NCBI GenBank assembly: GCA_028290165.1
Contig: JAQGKJ010000356.1
Location: 1 to 12,905, forward strand
Length of the DNA: 12,905 nucleotides
Source: Bradyrhizobium sp.
Lineage (GTDB): Bacteria > Pseudomonadota > Alphaproteobacteria > Rhizobiales > Xanthobacteraceae
Reading direction: 5' to 3'
Shown here in pieces: positions 6,342 to 12,905 of this stretch. The notes beneath the pieces are model-generated. The model was not told the DNA's origin and did not search any database. It worked only from the letters and a program-made list of their open reading frames with translations. A program made the translations under genes and the position numbers. Position 1 is the stretch's first letter. Every line of letters begins with the position of its first letter.

Positions 6342-7316
6342 ACGACGCCATTCGTTCTCGCGGTTCCCTCCAAGGGCCGCCTGCAGGAAAACGCGGAAGC
6401 CTTCTTCACGCGAGCCGGACTTGCCTTGGCAAAACCGCGCGGCGCCCGCGACTATCGCGGCACCATTAGCGGGCTCGACAATGTCGAGATCGCCTATCTC
6501 TCGGCGAGCGAAATCGCCTGGCAACTGGCGCGCGGAATGCTGCATCTCGGCGTCACCGGCGAGGATCTGGTGCGCGAAAGCATTGCCGACGCCGACAAGC
6601 GCGTGCTGTTGATCGACAATCTGGGTTTTGGCAGCGCCAACGTCGTGGTCGCGGTGCCACAGGCCTGGATCGACGTCCGCACCATGGCCGACCTCGACGA
6701 TGTCACCACCGGCTTCCGCGCGCAGCATAACCGGCGGATGCGGGTGGCGACCAAATACATCAACCTGACCCGGACATTCTTTGCCGCCCACGGCGTCGTC
6801 GACTACCGCATCGTCGAGAGCGCGGGCGCGACCGAAGGCGCGCCGGCGGTGGGGACGGCCGAGATGATCGTCGATATCACGACGACGGGCGCGACCCTTG
6901 CCGCCAACGGCCTCAAGGTGCTCGATGACGGGGTGATCCTGCGCAGCCACGCCAACCTCGTGGCGTCAAAGGACGCCGACTGGTCGGACGAGGCGCGCGA
7001 GACCGCGCGCGTTATCCTGGATCACATCGCAGCGCGCGCCCGCGCCAGCAAGTACCGGGAAGTGCGCACACGCTTCAAGGGGTGCGACGCTGCGCTGCTG
7101 GCGGAAGCCCATAATCGCTTCGGCGTGGTTTCGCCGTTCGGCGGGCCGACCTCTTCCGGAATGGTTACGCTGCACTGCCCGCCGGCGCAGCTTTACGCGC
7201 TCGGCAGCTTTCTGCGCGCACACGGCGCAGAAACGGTGTCGGTGGCCTCTCTCGACTATGTGCTCGACCGCGACAATCCGCTGTTCGCCAGGCTTGAGGC
7301 ATTCCTGCGACAGTGA
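6339..7316 (+). CDS. hisG: ATP phosphoribosyltransferase catalytic subunit HisG
   Basis: The 325-residue enzyme condenses ATP and PRPP in the first step of histidine synthesis. The N-terminus reads VPSKGRL (9-15), and the PRPP-binding loop [15 protein letters not shown] is at 178-192, preceded by the [12 protein letters not shown] segment. The protein is longer than the short, HisZ-dependent HisG form (roughly 200-230 residues). Its tail from about 235 ends [21 protein letters not shown] and a final helix, resembling the end of the C-terminal regulatory domain of long-form HisG. Long HisG enzymes normally self-regulate without HisZ, yet hisZ is the overlapping upstream gene, so this is an intermediate arrangement. 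The start is ATG 6339. Confidence 0.95.
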   Translation: MTTPFVLAVPSKGRLQENAEAFFTRAGLALAKPRGARDYRGTISGLDNVEIAYLSASEIAWQLARGMLHLGVTGEDLVRESIADADKRVLLIDNLGFGSANVVVAVPQAWIDVRTMADLDDVTTGFRAQHNRRMRVATKYINLTRTFFAAHGVVDYRIVESAGATEGAPAVGTAEMIVDITTTGATLAANGLKVLDDGVILRSHANLVASKDADWSDEARETARVILDHIAARARASKYREVRTRFKGCDAALLAEAHNRFGVVSPFGGPTSSGMVTLHCPPAQLYALGSFLRAHGAETVSVASLDYVLDRDNPLFARLEAFLRQ

Positions 7317-7339
7317 AGCGCATGTCTGTTCATCGTTGC

Positions 7340-7369
7340 GACAGCTAGCAACGCGTAGCATAAGCTGTC
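7340..7369 (+). other. Stem-loop in the hisG-glycosyltransferase spacer
   Basis: GACAGCT (7340-7346) pairs with AGCTGTC (7363-7369); inside, GCTA and TAGC offer a competing smaller stem. It lies in the 78-base gap between hisG and the next plus-strand gene. Only ATTT follows, so as a terminator it would be weak. It may be a partial terminator or a leader structure of the downstream gene. Confidence 0.35.
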
Positions 7370-7394
7370 ATTTGGGCAGCCTGGAACCTGATTA

Positions 7395-8444
7395 ATGATG
7401 ATGTTGGGTAGCGACGTCTCCAGTTTGTCGACCACTGCGGCCAATGCTGCGGCGCAAGGGATGTCGGTCGTCGTGCCCGTCTATAACGAGGCTGCCGGGT
7501 TGGCGTTGCTGCACGCGCGGCTTGGCGAATTGGCAAGAACGCTGAAGGACCGTTACCGCCTCGCCTGCGAGGTGGTCTATGTCGACGACGGCAGCACCGA
7601 TGCCACGCTTTCCATCGCGCGCTCGCTAGCCGCCGATGCGCTCGATGTTCAGGTGGTGTCGCTGTCGCGCAATTTCGGCAAGGAAGCCGCCCTGATGGCG
7701 GGATTGGACCATGCCCGGCGCGGCGCGGTGCTGTTCATGGACGGCGATGGCCAGCATCCGCCTGATCTCGTCGAGAAGCTGGTCGGCCACTGGATCGATG
7801 GCGGCTATGACGTGGTCTATACCGCCAAGGCGCATCGCGACAATGAATCGTTCTTGCGGCGGCTGGCCGTGCACGGCTTCTACGCGCTGATCAATTGGGG
7901 CGCCCGGCAGAAGATACCCGAAGACGCCGGCGACTTCCGGCTGCTGTCGCCGCGCGCGGCCGCCGCGCTGCGGCAGCTTCCCGAGCGCAACCGTTTCTTC
8001 AAGGGGCTCGCAAGCTGGATCGGTTTCCGCCAGATCCGCGTCGACTACGAACCCGCCGCCCGCGCCCACGGCATCACCACGTTTAGCCCCGGCCGGCTGG
8101 TCGGGCTTTCGATCGAAGGCCTGACGTCTTTCTCGGTGGCGCCGCTGCGCTTTGCGAGCCTGCTCGGCGTCCTGCTCGCCACCGGGGCTTTCCTGTTCGG
8201 GCTTTCGATATTGTGGGAAACCTTTACGACCGGAAAATCGGTTCCCGGCTATCCCTCGCTGGTGGTCGGCCTGATGACCATCGGCGGCGTGCAGCTCATC
8301 ATGATCGGCATTGTCGGCGAATACATCGGAAAGATCCTTTCCGAATTGAAGGCACGGCCGATCTATTTCGTGGCCGAGCACAGCGAAAAGCGCGTCGAGA
8401 CGGAGACGGCTGCCAGCGCCAGCGAACGGACCGCGGCCGAATGA
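7395..8444 (+). CDS. Family 2 glycosyltransferase, polyprenyl-phosphate sugar synthase type (GtrB/ArnC/DPM1-like)
   Basis: The 349-residue enzyme should transfer a sugar from a nucleotide donor to undecaprenyl phosphate on the cytoplasmic face of the inner membrane. GT-A motifs are in order: VPVYNE (27-32), DDGSTD (64-69), the metal-binding DGDGQHPP from D116, and EDAGDFRLL from E176. Two membrane helices close the protein at about 253-276 and 288-310, followed by a hydrophilic Glu/Ala-rich tail. This is the layout of GtrB, ArnC and Francisella FlmF-type synthases. The sugar cannot be read from sequence. ATG codons lie at 7395, 7398 and 7401; the first is used. The stop overlaps the next ATG by ATGA, so it is coupled to the deacetylase, which suggests an N-acetylated hexosamine product. 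Confidence 0.88.
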   Translation: MMMLGSDVSSLSTTAANAAAQGMSVVVPVYNEAAGLALLHARLGELARTLKDRYRLACEVVYVDDGSTDATLSIARSLAADALDVQVVSLSRNFGKEAALMAGLDHARRGAVLFMDGDGQHPPDLVEKLVGHWIDGGYDVVYTAKAHRDNESFLRRLAVHGFYALINWGARQKIPEDAGDFRLLSPRAAAALRQLPERNRFFKGLASWIGFRQIRVDYEPAARAHGITTFSPGRLVGLSIEGLTSFSVAPLRFASLLGVLLATGAFLFGLSILWETFTTGKSVPGYPSLVVGLMTIGGVQLIMIGIVGEYIGKILSELKARPIYFVAEHSEKRVETETAASASERTAAE

Positions 8445-9286
8445 ATGACGCCGCGCCGCAACGCCGGATCTGGCTGTGCGCCGACGACTATGGCCTAAGC
8501 CCCGGCGTCAACCGCGCCATTCGCGACCTGATCGGGCGCGGCCGTCTCAATGCCACATCGGTGATGGTCGTCGGACCTGCGGTCGGCCGCGACGAAGTCA
8601 GCGCGCTCAAAACCGTGGCCGCAGGCAGTCCGCGTTGCGGGATCGGCCTGCATGTTACGTTGACGGCGCCGTTTCGCCCCCTGACCATGCATTTCAAGCC
8701 GATCGACGGCGGCATGTTCTTAGCCTTTCAAAAGCTGCTGCGCGCGGGCCTTTTGCGGCGGCTCGATCCTGAGCTCATCCGCGCGGAGCTGATGGTGCAG
8801 CTTTCGGCTTTCCAGGAAATGTTCGGCCGCCCGCCTGATTTCGTCGACGGCCACCAGCATGCGCAACTGTTTCCAGGGGTACGCGACGCGTTTCTGGCGG
8901 CCGTGAAAGACGCCGCACCCAACGCCTGGGTCCGCCAAGGCGGACGCAATCAGCCGCTGGCGCGGCGGCTCGGCACGCCCAAGGCGCTGTTTCTCGATGT
9001 CTTGAGCGCGCAATTTCGCACGCGCGCCGCACGCGCCGACATCGCCTTCAATCCCGGCTTCGCCGGCGCGTATGATTTTTCGCAACAGCCGGATTTCAGC
9101 GCACTGATGCGGCAATTTCTCGATGGGCTGCCGCAGGATGGCGTCATCATGTGTCATCCCGGCTTCGTCGACGAAACCCTTGCCAGCCTCGACCCGCTGA
9201 CCACCCAGCGCGAACATGAACACGCTTTTCTGGGCGGCGAGCATTTTCCGCGCCTTTTGGCGGCAAACAAAGTTACATTGGGCTGA
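8441..9286 (+). CDS. ChbG/YdjC/HpnK-family carbohydrate deacetylase
   Basis: The 281-residue protein has the YdjC-family pattern: CADDYGLSPGVNRAI (13-27) with the paired aspartates D15-D16, GLHVTLT with H71, DGHQHAQLFPG with H138 and H140, and CHPGFVD with H239. These are the likely metal ligands and catalytic residues. Known members remove acetyl groups from chitooligosaccharides (ChbG) or from undecaprenyl-phosphate-GalNAc (NaxD of Francisella); HpnK belongs to hopanoid loci. The ATG at 8441 overlaps the glycosyltransferase stop by ATGA, so the two are probably made together and act in sequence on a lipid-linked sugar. No signal peptide is seen, suggesting cytoplasmic action. The substrate is inference. 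A following 116-base gap separates it from the DUF2076 gene. Confidence 0.88.
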   Translation: MNDAAPQRRIWLCADDYGLSPGVNRAIRDLIGRGRLNATSVMVVGPAVGRDEVSALKTVAAGSPRCGIGLHVTLTAPFRPLTMHFKPIDGGMFLAFQKLLRAGLLRRLDPELIRAELMVQLSAFQEMFGRPPDFVDGHQHAQLFPGVRDAFLAAVKDAAPNAWVRQGGRNQPLARRLGTPKALFLDVLSAQFRTRAARADIAFNPGFAGAYDFSQQPDFSALMRQFLDGLPQDGVIMCHPGFVDETLASLDPLTTQREHEHAFLGGEHFPRLLAANKVTLG

Positions 9287-9355
9287 TATCTGTCAAAGCC
9301 CCCTCGGGCGTCTTGTCGCATAAATTTTATTTCGCCCGGCACTACCTGCGACACA

Positions 9356-9397
9356 AAGCGCCCCTACATTTCGTGGGCGCTTCGAAGCGAGGGAGAG
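9356..9397 (+). promoter_or_regulatory. Alternative hairpins before the DUF2076 ribosome binding site
   Basis: AAGCGCCC (9356-9363) pairs with GGGCGCTT (9375-9382). The right arm also belongs to a 12-base palindrome CGCTTCGAAGCG (9378-9389). The two structures exclude each other. The palindrome ends one base before GGGAGAG (9391-9397), the Shine-Dalgarno of the ATG at 9403. A leader switch or a dyad operator is possible; neither is proved. Confidence 0.35.
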
Positions 9398-9402
9398 AAT
9401 CC

Positions 9403-10275
9403 ATGACACCGCAAGAACGCCAGATGATCGACGACCTTTTCGACCGCCTCTCCAAGTTGGAGGGCGCGCCGCGCGATCCGGACGCTGTCGCGGCCATTGC
9501 GCAAGGTTTGCGTCAAGCGCCCAACGCGGTCTACGCGCTGGTGCAGACCGTCCTGCTGCAGGATGAGGCATTAAGGCGCGCCAACAGCCGCATCCAGGAA
9601 CTGGAAGCTGCGGGCACGGGCGAACAACGCCAGTCCGGCGGGTTCCTCGATTCGATGCGCGGCGCAATATTTGGGCAAGGGCAAGCGCAACAAGGGCAAG
9701 AGCAGCCGCGTGGCTCGGTGCCGAACGTCCGGCCGCCCGAGCCTCCCGGCCGCCCGGTCTGGAACAGCGGCCAGGTCACGCAGCAGTCGCAATCGCCGGG
9801 ACAGTATAATCAGGCCCCCTACGGTCAGCCCTCGTACGGTCAACCCTCGTATGGTCAGCCCTATGGCGCGCCGCAGGCGCCGATGGGCGGCGGCAGCTCA
9901 TTTCTGGGCACCGCAGCCGCCACGGCGGCCGGAATGGTCGGGGGGTCGCTGCTGCTCGGCAGCATCCGCTCGATGATGGGCGGCAGCCACCAGGGTTTCG
10001 GCGATGCCACAGCCCTTGGCGATCGAGCCACCAGCCAAACGCCGTTGAGCGATCAATCGAACAGCGATCTCGCACGCGACGCCGGGATCAACGACATCGG
10101 CTCGTCCGGTAATCGAGCCGACGACAATTCGCGCGCCGGATTGTTCGATACCGCATCGAATGATGATCAGGCATCGAATGATGATCAGGCATCGAACGAT
10201 GATGGCGACGATCACGACGACATGGATCTGGATTCCGACGACGTCGGCGACGACAACGACAGCGACTACGCCTGA
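9403..10275 (+). CDS. DUF2076 domain-containing protein
   Basis: The 290-residue protein starts MTPQERQMIDDLFDRLSKLE, the hallmark N-terminus of the DUF2076 family, whose function is unknown to me. Residues 1-70 are helical and probably self-associating. A Gln/Pro/Gly-rich linker follows, with PSYGQ repeats (about 139-155), then a Gly/Ala-rich hydrophobic stretch (162-194) that could insert in or contact a membrane. The tail (251-290) is strongly acidic, with three ASNDDQ-like repeats and many Asp residues. No signal peptide is seen. The ATG at 9403 is preceded by GGGAGAG and matches the family start; the open frame continues upstream but without support. It ends at a bidirectional terminator facing the L,D-transpeptidase gene. 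Confidence 0.88.
   Translation: MTPQERQMIDDLFDRLSKLEGAPRDPDAVAAIAQGLRQAPNAVYALVQTVLLQDEALRRANSRIQELEAAGTGEQRQSGGFLDSMRGAIFGQGQAQQGQEQPRGSVPNVRPPEPPGRPVWNSGQVTQQSQSPGQYNQAPYGQPSYGQPSYGQPYGAPQAPMGGGSSFLGTAAATAAGMVGGSLLLGSIRSMMGGSHQGFGDATALGDRATSQTPLSDQSNSDLARDAGINDIGSSGNRADDNSRAGLFDTASNDDQASNDDQASNDDGDDHDDMDLDSDDVGDDNDSDYA
9820..9864 (+). repeat. Three 15-bp in-frame repeats coding YGQPS units
   Basis: TACGGTCAGCCCTCG, TACGGTCAACCCTCG and a diverged TATGGTCAGCCCTAT run head to tail inside the DUF2076 gene. They encode YGQPS-YGQPS-YGQPY in its disordered linker. The copies differ mainly at third positions, so the peptide is better kept than the DNA. Confidence 0.85.
10153..10206 (+). repeat. 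Three 18-bp in-frame repeats coding ASNDDQ units
   Basis: GCATCGAATGATGATCAG occurs twice in identical form (10153-10170 and 10171-10188) and is followed by a partly diverged third copy (10189-10206). They encode ASNDDQ-ASNDDQ-ASNDDG in the acidic tail of the DUF2076 protein. Identity of the first two copies suggests recent or ongoing slippage. Confidence 0.9.
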
Positions 10276-10297
10276 ACGGTTGCCAACGCGCGAACGT

Positions 10298-10323
10298 AAA
10301 ACGGCCGCCCAGGCGGCCGTTTT
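10298..10323. terminator. Bidirectional intrinsic terminator between the DUF2076 and L,D-transpeptidase genes
   Basis: AAAACGGCCGCC (10298-10309) and GGCGGCCGTTTT (10312-10323) form a perfect 12-bp inverted repeat with flanking A and T tracts. This gives a GC stem followed by a U-run in both directions. It lies between two convergent genes, 22 bases after the DUF2076 stop and about 20 bases beyond the transpeptidase stop. Confidence 0.9.
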
Positions 10324-10343
10324 AGTTTCCGGTTTTAAGATAA

Positions 10344-11147
10344 TCAGATGACGACGACCCGTGCGCCGACATTGACGCGGCCGTAGAGATCGATCACATC
10401 CTCATTGCGCATCCGGATGCAGCCGGACGAGACGTTGGTGCCGATCGTCCACGGTTCGTTGGACCCGTGAATGCGATAGAGCGACGATCCCAGATACATC
10501 GCGCGGGCGCCGAGCGGGTTCTGCGGACCGCCTTCCATGTGCCGAGGCAGATCGGGGCGCCGCACCAGCATTTCCGCCGGCGGCGTCCAGTCCGGCCATT
10601 CCTTCTTCGCCGAGATCTGCTTGACGCCCGACCAGGTGAATCCGGGGCGGCCTACGCCGATGCCATAGCGCACCGCTCTGCCATTCTCCTGCACCAGGTA
10701 CAGAAACTTGTTGGGTGTATCGACGACAATGGTGCCGGCGCCCTCCTTGCCGTGATAGTCGACAAGTTGCTTTTCGAATTTCGGATCGAACGCGCGATGC
10801 GCAGGGTCGCTAGCCTCATCCTGCTGGCGCAGCGTCTGCTGCGGGTCCATCTGCGGCAACAGCTGGGGGCGCTGCTCGTAGGACGGCAGTTGTTGATAGG
10901 CGGGTTGCTGCTGATAGCGGCCGCCTTGAGACGGTCCGTCACCGAACAGGAACTGGATGAACCCGCCACCCATATTGGAGCGTTCGGCGTAAGCCGTCCG
11001 CACCGGCGCCACGGGCCGCTGCGCGCCCTGTTCGGCGTAGATCACGGTGGGTTCGGAGAGCGGTGCGGCTTCGATCGCCGAGGCTTGCTGAAGTCCGGCG
11101 CCTAGACATGCGCCGGCAAGTAGCGCAACAGACATGCATTTGAACAT
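10344..11147 (-). CDS. L,D-transpeptidase (YkuD/ErfK family)
   Basis: The 267-residue periplasmic enzyme should cross-link peptidoglycan (3-3 links) or attach proteins to it. It has a Sec signal peptide (MFKCMSVALLAGACLGAGL, probably cleaved after ASA at residue 24). A Gln/Pro/Tyr-rich linker (about 75-112) and the YkuD domain (about 138-267) follow. The catalytic signature is complete: HGSNEPW from H227 through SSGCIRM, with nucleophile C243, R245 and then NEDVIDLY. The N-terminal third has no recognised domain. The ATG at 11147 is chosen because the signal peptide starts there, though its Shine-Dalgarno is weak. It is transcribed away from the CheZ-like gene and ends at the shared terminator. 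Confidence 0.93.
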   Translation of the reverse strand: MFKCMSVALLAGACLGAGLQQASAIEAAPLSEPTVIYAEQGAQRPVAPVRTAYAERSNMGGGFIQFLFGDGPSQGGRYQQQPAYQQLPSYEQRPQLLPQMDPQQTLRQQDEASDPAHRAFDPKFEKQLVDYHGKEGAGTIVVDTPNKFLYLVQENGRAVRYGIGVGRPGFTWSGVKQISAKKEWPDWTPPAEMLVRRPDLPRHMEGGPQNPLGARAMYLGSSLYRIHGSNEPWTIGTNVSSGCIRMRNEDVIDLYGRVNVGARVVVI

Positions 11148-11460
11148 CGACGTACTCTGTACTGTTTCGTCTTGTTGAAACTGTTCTTGGGGAGCGCTCG
11201 TTTCGAGTGCCCTTGCACGCCACCAGCTAAAATCAAAACCGCATCGGTTTGGTAAACAGAATCGCCTTTTCGATTCACCACGTCGCCAATTGCGCGCGGT
11301 TTTATCCAGTAGCGTTTATTTTCGATGAACGGCGCCGCCGCATGGTTAATCGTTAGTATGTGTCCGCGACCCCGCGCGCCTTGCGACAGTTCCTGGCGTG
11401 AACCCGATGTTAAATCGCATCGGCGTAAAACCTGACGAGTGAAGGTCCAAGGGAAATCTC
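11148..11460. other. Divergent intergenic region with two GANTC sites and a CtrA-like half site
   Basis: This 313-base region separates the transpeptidase and CheZ-like genes and must hold both promoters. GAATCG (11259-11264) and CGATTC (11271-11276) form a short dyad containing two GANTC motifs, the target of the alphaproteobacterial cell-cycle methylase CcrM. ATGGTTAA at 11342-11349 reads TTAACCAT on the minus strand, similar to a CtrA half site, but the second half is not properly spaced. I could not assign -35/-10 boxes. No gene is visible. Confidence 0.35.
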
Positions 11461-12228
11461 ATGCCGGTTCATCGCAGACGTTTTCGTATCGAAGAAGCCT
11501 TGGGCGGCGACGAGCCGATGCCCGCGGCCGGCGACGGCGACATCGGTCCCCTGCACCGCGAGATCATGACCGAACTGCGCGCGCTGCGCGCCCAGATGGC
11601 CGGCGGCCACAGCGCGGCAACGGAAACGATCGGCGAGTCGGTCATGCGCGAAGCCGCCGACGCAAATGTGTTGCTTGAAACCTATCGCGCCCAGATCGAG
11701 CAATGCGAGAAGCTAAAAGTGGAGATCGATCTGATCTACGACGCCATTAACCGCACCAAACGTGAAATCGCGGTACTGCATGGCAAGAGTTTCGATGGCA
11801 ATGAAATGGCCAAGGTCAATGGCGAGCTTGGCGCCGTGGTCGGCGGCACCGAACAGGCGACCCAGCAAATTCTGGAAGCCGCCGAGGCGATCGATAATGC
11901 GTCGAGCGCGCTCGGCAAGGTGACCTCGCCGGATCAACAAAAGATCCTGAGCGAGGAAATCCAGGAGCGCGTGGTTTCGATCTACGAGGCCTGCAATTTC
12001 CAGGACCTGACCGGTCAGCGCATCAGCAAGGTGATGACCACGATGAAATTCATCGAAAACCACATCACCGTCATGATGGATATCTGGGGTGGCGTCGATG
12101 CGATCAAGGCCCACGCGCCTGCCCATGTCGACGACCGCGAGGGCGCCGCCCGGCTGTTGAACGGTCCGAAGATGGAAGGCGACGCCGGTCATGCGTCGCA
12201 GAACGACATCGACGCGCTGTTCGACTGA
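11461..12228 (+). CDS. cheZ: CheZ-like chemotaxis phosphatase
   Basis: The 255-residue, mostly helical protein carries FQDLTGQRISKVM, the core signature of CheZ, which speeds dephosphorylation of CheY-P. The acidic residue and glutamine of the E. coli active site (D143, Q147) correspond to D182 and Q186. Upstream, VVGGTEQATQQILEAAEAI matches the long helix of the CheZ four-helix bundle. The C-terminus, SQNDIDALFD (246-255), resembles the CheY-P-binding peptide at the end of CheZ and at the start of FliM. The N-terminal 60 residues are polar and not recognised. The ATG at 11461 has AAGGGAA upstream. No other chemotaxis or flagellar gene is in the window, so the target CheY is unknown. Confidence 0.85.
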   Translation: MPVHRRRFRIEEALGGDEPMPAAGDGDIGPLHREIMTELRALRAQMAGGHSAATETIGESVMREAADANVLLETYRAQIEQCEKLKVEIDLIYDAINRTKREIAVLHGKSFDGNEMAKVNGELGAVVGGTEQATQQILEAAEAIDNASSALGKVTSPDQQKILSEEIQERVVSIYEACNFQDLTGQRISKVMTTMKFIENHITVMMDIWGGVDAIKAHAPAHVDDREGAARLLNGPKMEGDAGHASQNDIDALFD

Positions 12229-12251
12229 GGTTTGACCGCCAGATCACACGC

Positions 12252-12284
12252 AAAACGCCGGCTAGATGCCGGCGTGTTTGTTTT
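12252..12284 (+). terminator. Intrinsic terminator after the CheZ-like gene
   Basis: ACGCCGGC (12255-12262) and GCCGGCGT (12268-12275) form an 8-bp GC stem with the loop TAGAT, followed by GTTTGTTTT. AAAA before the stem gives a weaker U-run on the other strand, so it may also serve the convergent lipoprotein gene, which stops at 12314. Confidence 0.85.
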
Positions 12285-12313
12285 GGGCCGTTAAGAGCAC
12301 CAATTGCCGCAAC

Positions 12314-12832
12314 TCACGCCCGCGGCGCGCAGCGGACGTAGACCATGTTGCCGTAACGGGTCGCGGCATCCTTGTCGGTGAAGCGGGTGATCAGGACGCG
12401 TCCGTCGAAGGAGACGATCTCGCGATCCTGTTCGCCAGGGGTCGGTCCCGGCGGGCCGATATAGTTCTTGCCGCCCGGGCTGCCCTTGAGGCGCAGCTCC
12501 TGCGGGGTCGCCTGGTCGGCCAGATGCATGACCACGCCGCCCGAAGTACCGGCGCCGATCACATAAGGCTGTTTGCACTGCGACCGCGCTGCCGCTTCGG
12601 TGCGGGCGCGATCGGCGGGATTCTGGAACGATGCCAGGCCCCAGCGGCCGACGATCTCGTCCGGGCGGATGGTTGCCGGCATTTCGGGCGCCACGCCGGG
12701 CTCCGGGGCCGGGGTCGGCGATGAGGAGGAGAATGACGGCAGGTTCATGCTGCTGCACGCGCCCAGGAATATCGTGAGCGCAGAGGCGATCCCCAGATTG
12801 CCAATCGCGCGCGCGTTAAGTGACCTCACCAT
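12314..12832 (-). CDS. Small lipoprotein of unknown function
   Basis: A 172-residue protein with a lipoprotein signal peptide: a short polar N-terminus, a hydrophobic core and lipobox LGAC with the lipidated cysteine at residue 26. It is expected to be anchored in the outer or inner membrane, facing the periplasm. A Ser/Pro-rich spacer (27-55) precedes a domain beginning DEIVGRWGLASFQ, with conserved-looking stretches QCKQPYVIGAG and DGRVLITRFTDKDAATRYG. The two cysteines in QCKQ and VRCAPRA could form a disulphide. I do not recognise a named family. The frame continues upstream to 12880, but ATG 12832 is chosen because GGGGG lies 8 bases before it and the signal peptide starts there. Confidence 0.85.
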   Translation of the reverse strand: MVRSLNARAIGNLGIASALTIFLGACSSMNLPSFSSSSPTPAPEPGVAPEMPATIRPDEIVGRWGLASFQNPADRARTEAAARSQCKQPYVIGAGTSGGVVMHLADQATPQELRLKGSPGGKNYIGPPGPTPGEQDREIVSFDGRVLITRFTDKDAATRYGNMVYVRCAPRA

Positions 12833-12905
12833 AGAACATTCCCCCGGCAAAATTCGTGGCCGCACCCGTCCCGCAACCAAGCGTAAAACTGCTGTCGGAG
12901 CAATG

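Noticed and set aside
12887..12905. GGAGCAATG at the right edge as the start of a new plus-strand gene
   Set aside because: Only the start codon would lie inside the window, and the GGAG is too close to the ATG to be a good ribosome binding site.

Overview
This GC-rich window looks like an alphaproteobacterial chromosome from the Bradyrhizobium/Rhodopseudomonas (Nitrobacteraceae) group. The gene content (ubiA, rsmE, hisZ-hisG, a DUF6101-type protein, a DUF2076-type protein) and the base composition point there. The assignment rests on family recognition, not on a search. I see no tRNA, rRNA, CRISPR array, prophage or insertion sequence. Coding density is high, and most genes are housekeeping or cell-envelope genes.

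Layout. On the minus strand at the left edge are a truncated inositol-monophosphatase-family gene and, just upstream of it, a pmbA/tldE-type gene; they probably form an operon. A 300-base spacer with a short tandem repeat leads to a plus-strand DUF6101-like gene. This faces ubiA across a 100-bp double-hairpin palindromic repeat whose right end supplies the ubiA stop codon. ubiA is preceded on the minus strand by a gene for a small secreted four-cysteine protein. The two are linked by a 5-codon mini-ORF that overlaps both by ATGA. Divergent from these, the plus strand carries rsmE (16S rRNA m3U1498 methyltransferase), then hisZ and hisG (the two-subunit ATP phosphoribosyltransferase of histidine synthesis, overlapping by TGATG). 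Next come a membrane-anchored family-2 glycosyltransferase of the polyprenyl-phosphate sugar synthase type and a ChbG/YdjC/HpnK-family deacetylase, overlapping by ATGA. Then comes a DUF2076 protein with internal repeats.

A bidirectional terminator separates DUF2076 from a convergent L,D-transpeptidase gene. A 313-base divergent intergenic region, with two closely spaced GANTC sites and a CtrA-like half site, lies between the transpeptidase and a CheZ-like chemotaxis phosphatase gene. That gene converges, across another terminator, on a small lipoprotein gene at the right edge.

How the genes work together. HisZ and HisG catalyse the first step of histidine synthesis. UbiA makes the prenylated ubiquinone precursor. 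The glycosyltransferase and deacetylase are the most suggestive pair: together they resemble the Und-P-hexosamine synthase plus NaxD-type deacetylase used in lipid A or surface-glycan modification. The L,D-transpeptidase, the lipoprotein and the secreted protein are envelope components. The CheZ-like protein is an orphan here, with no other chemotaxis gene nearby. I found no clearly new multi-gene defence or mobile system. The best leads are the glycosyltransferase/deacetylase pair, the CheZ-like gene, the palindromic repeat that ends ubiA, and the minicistron in front of ubiA.
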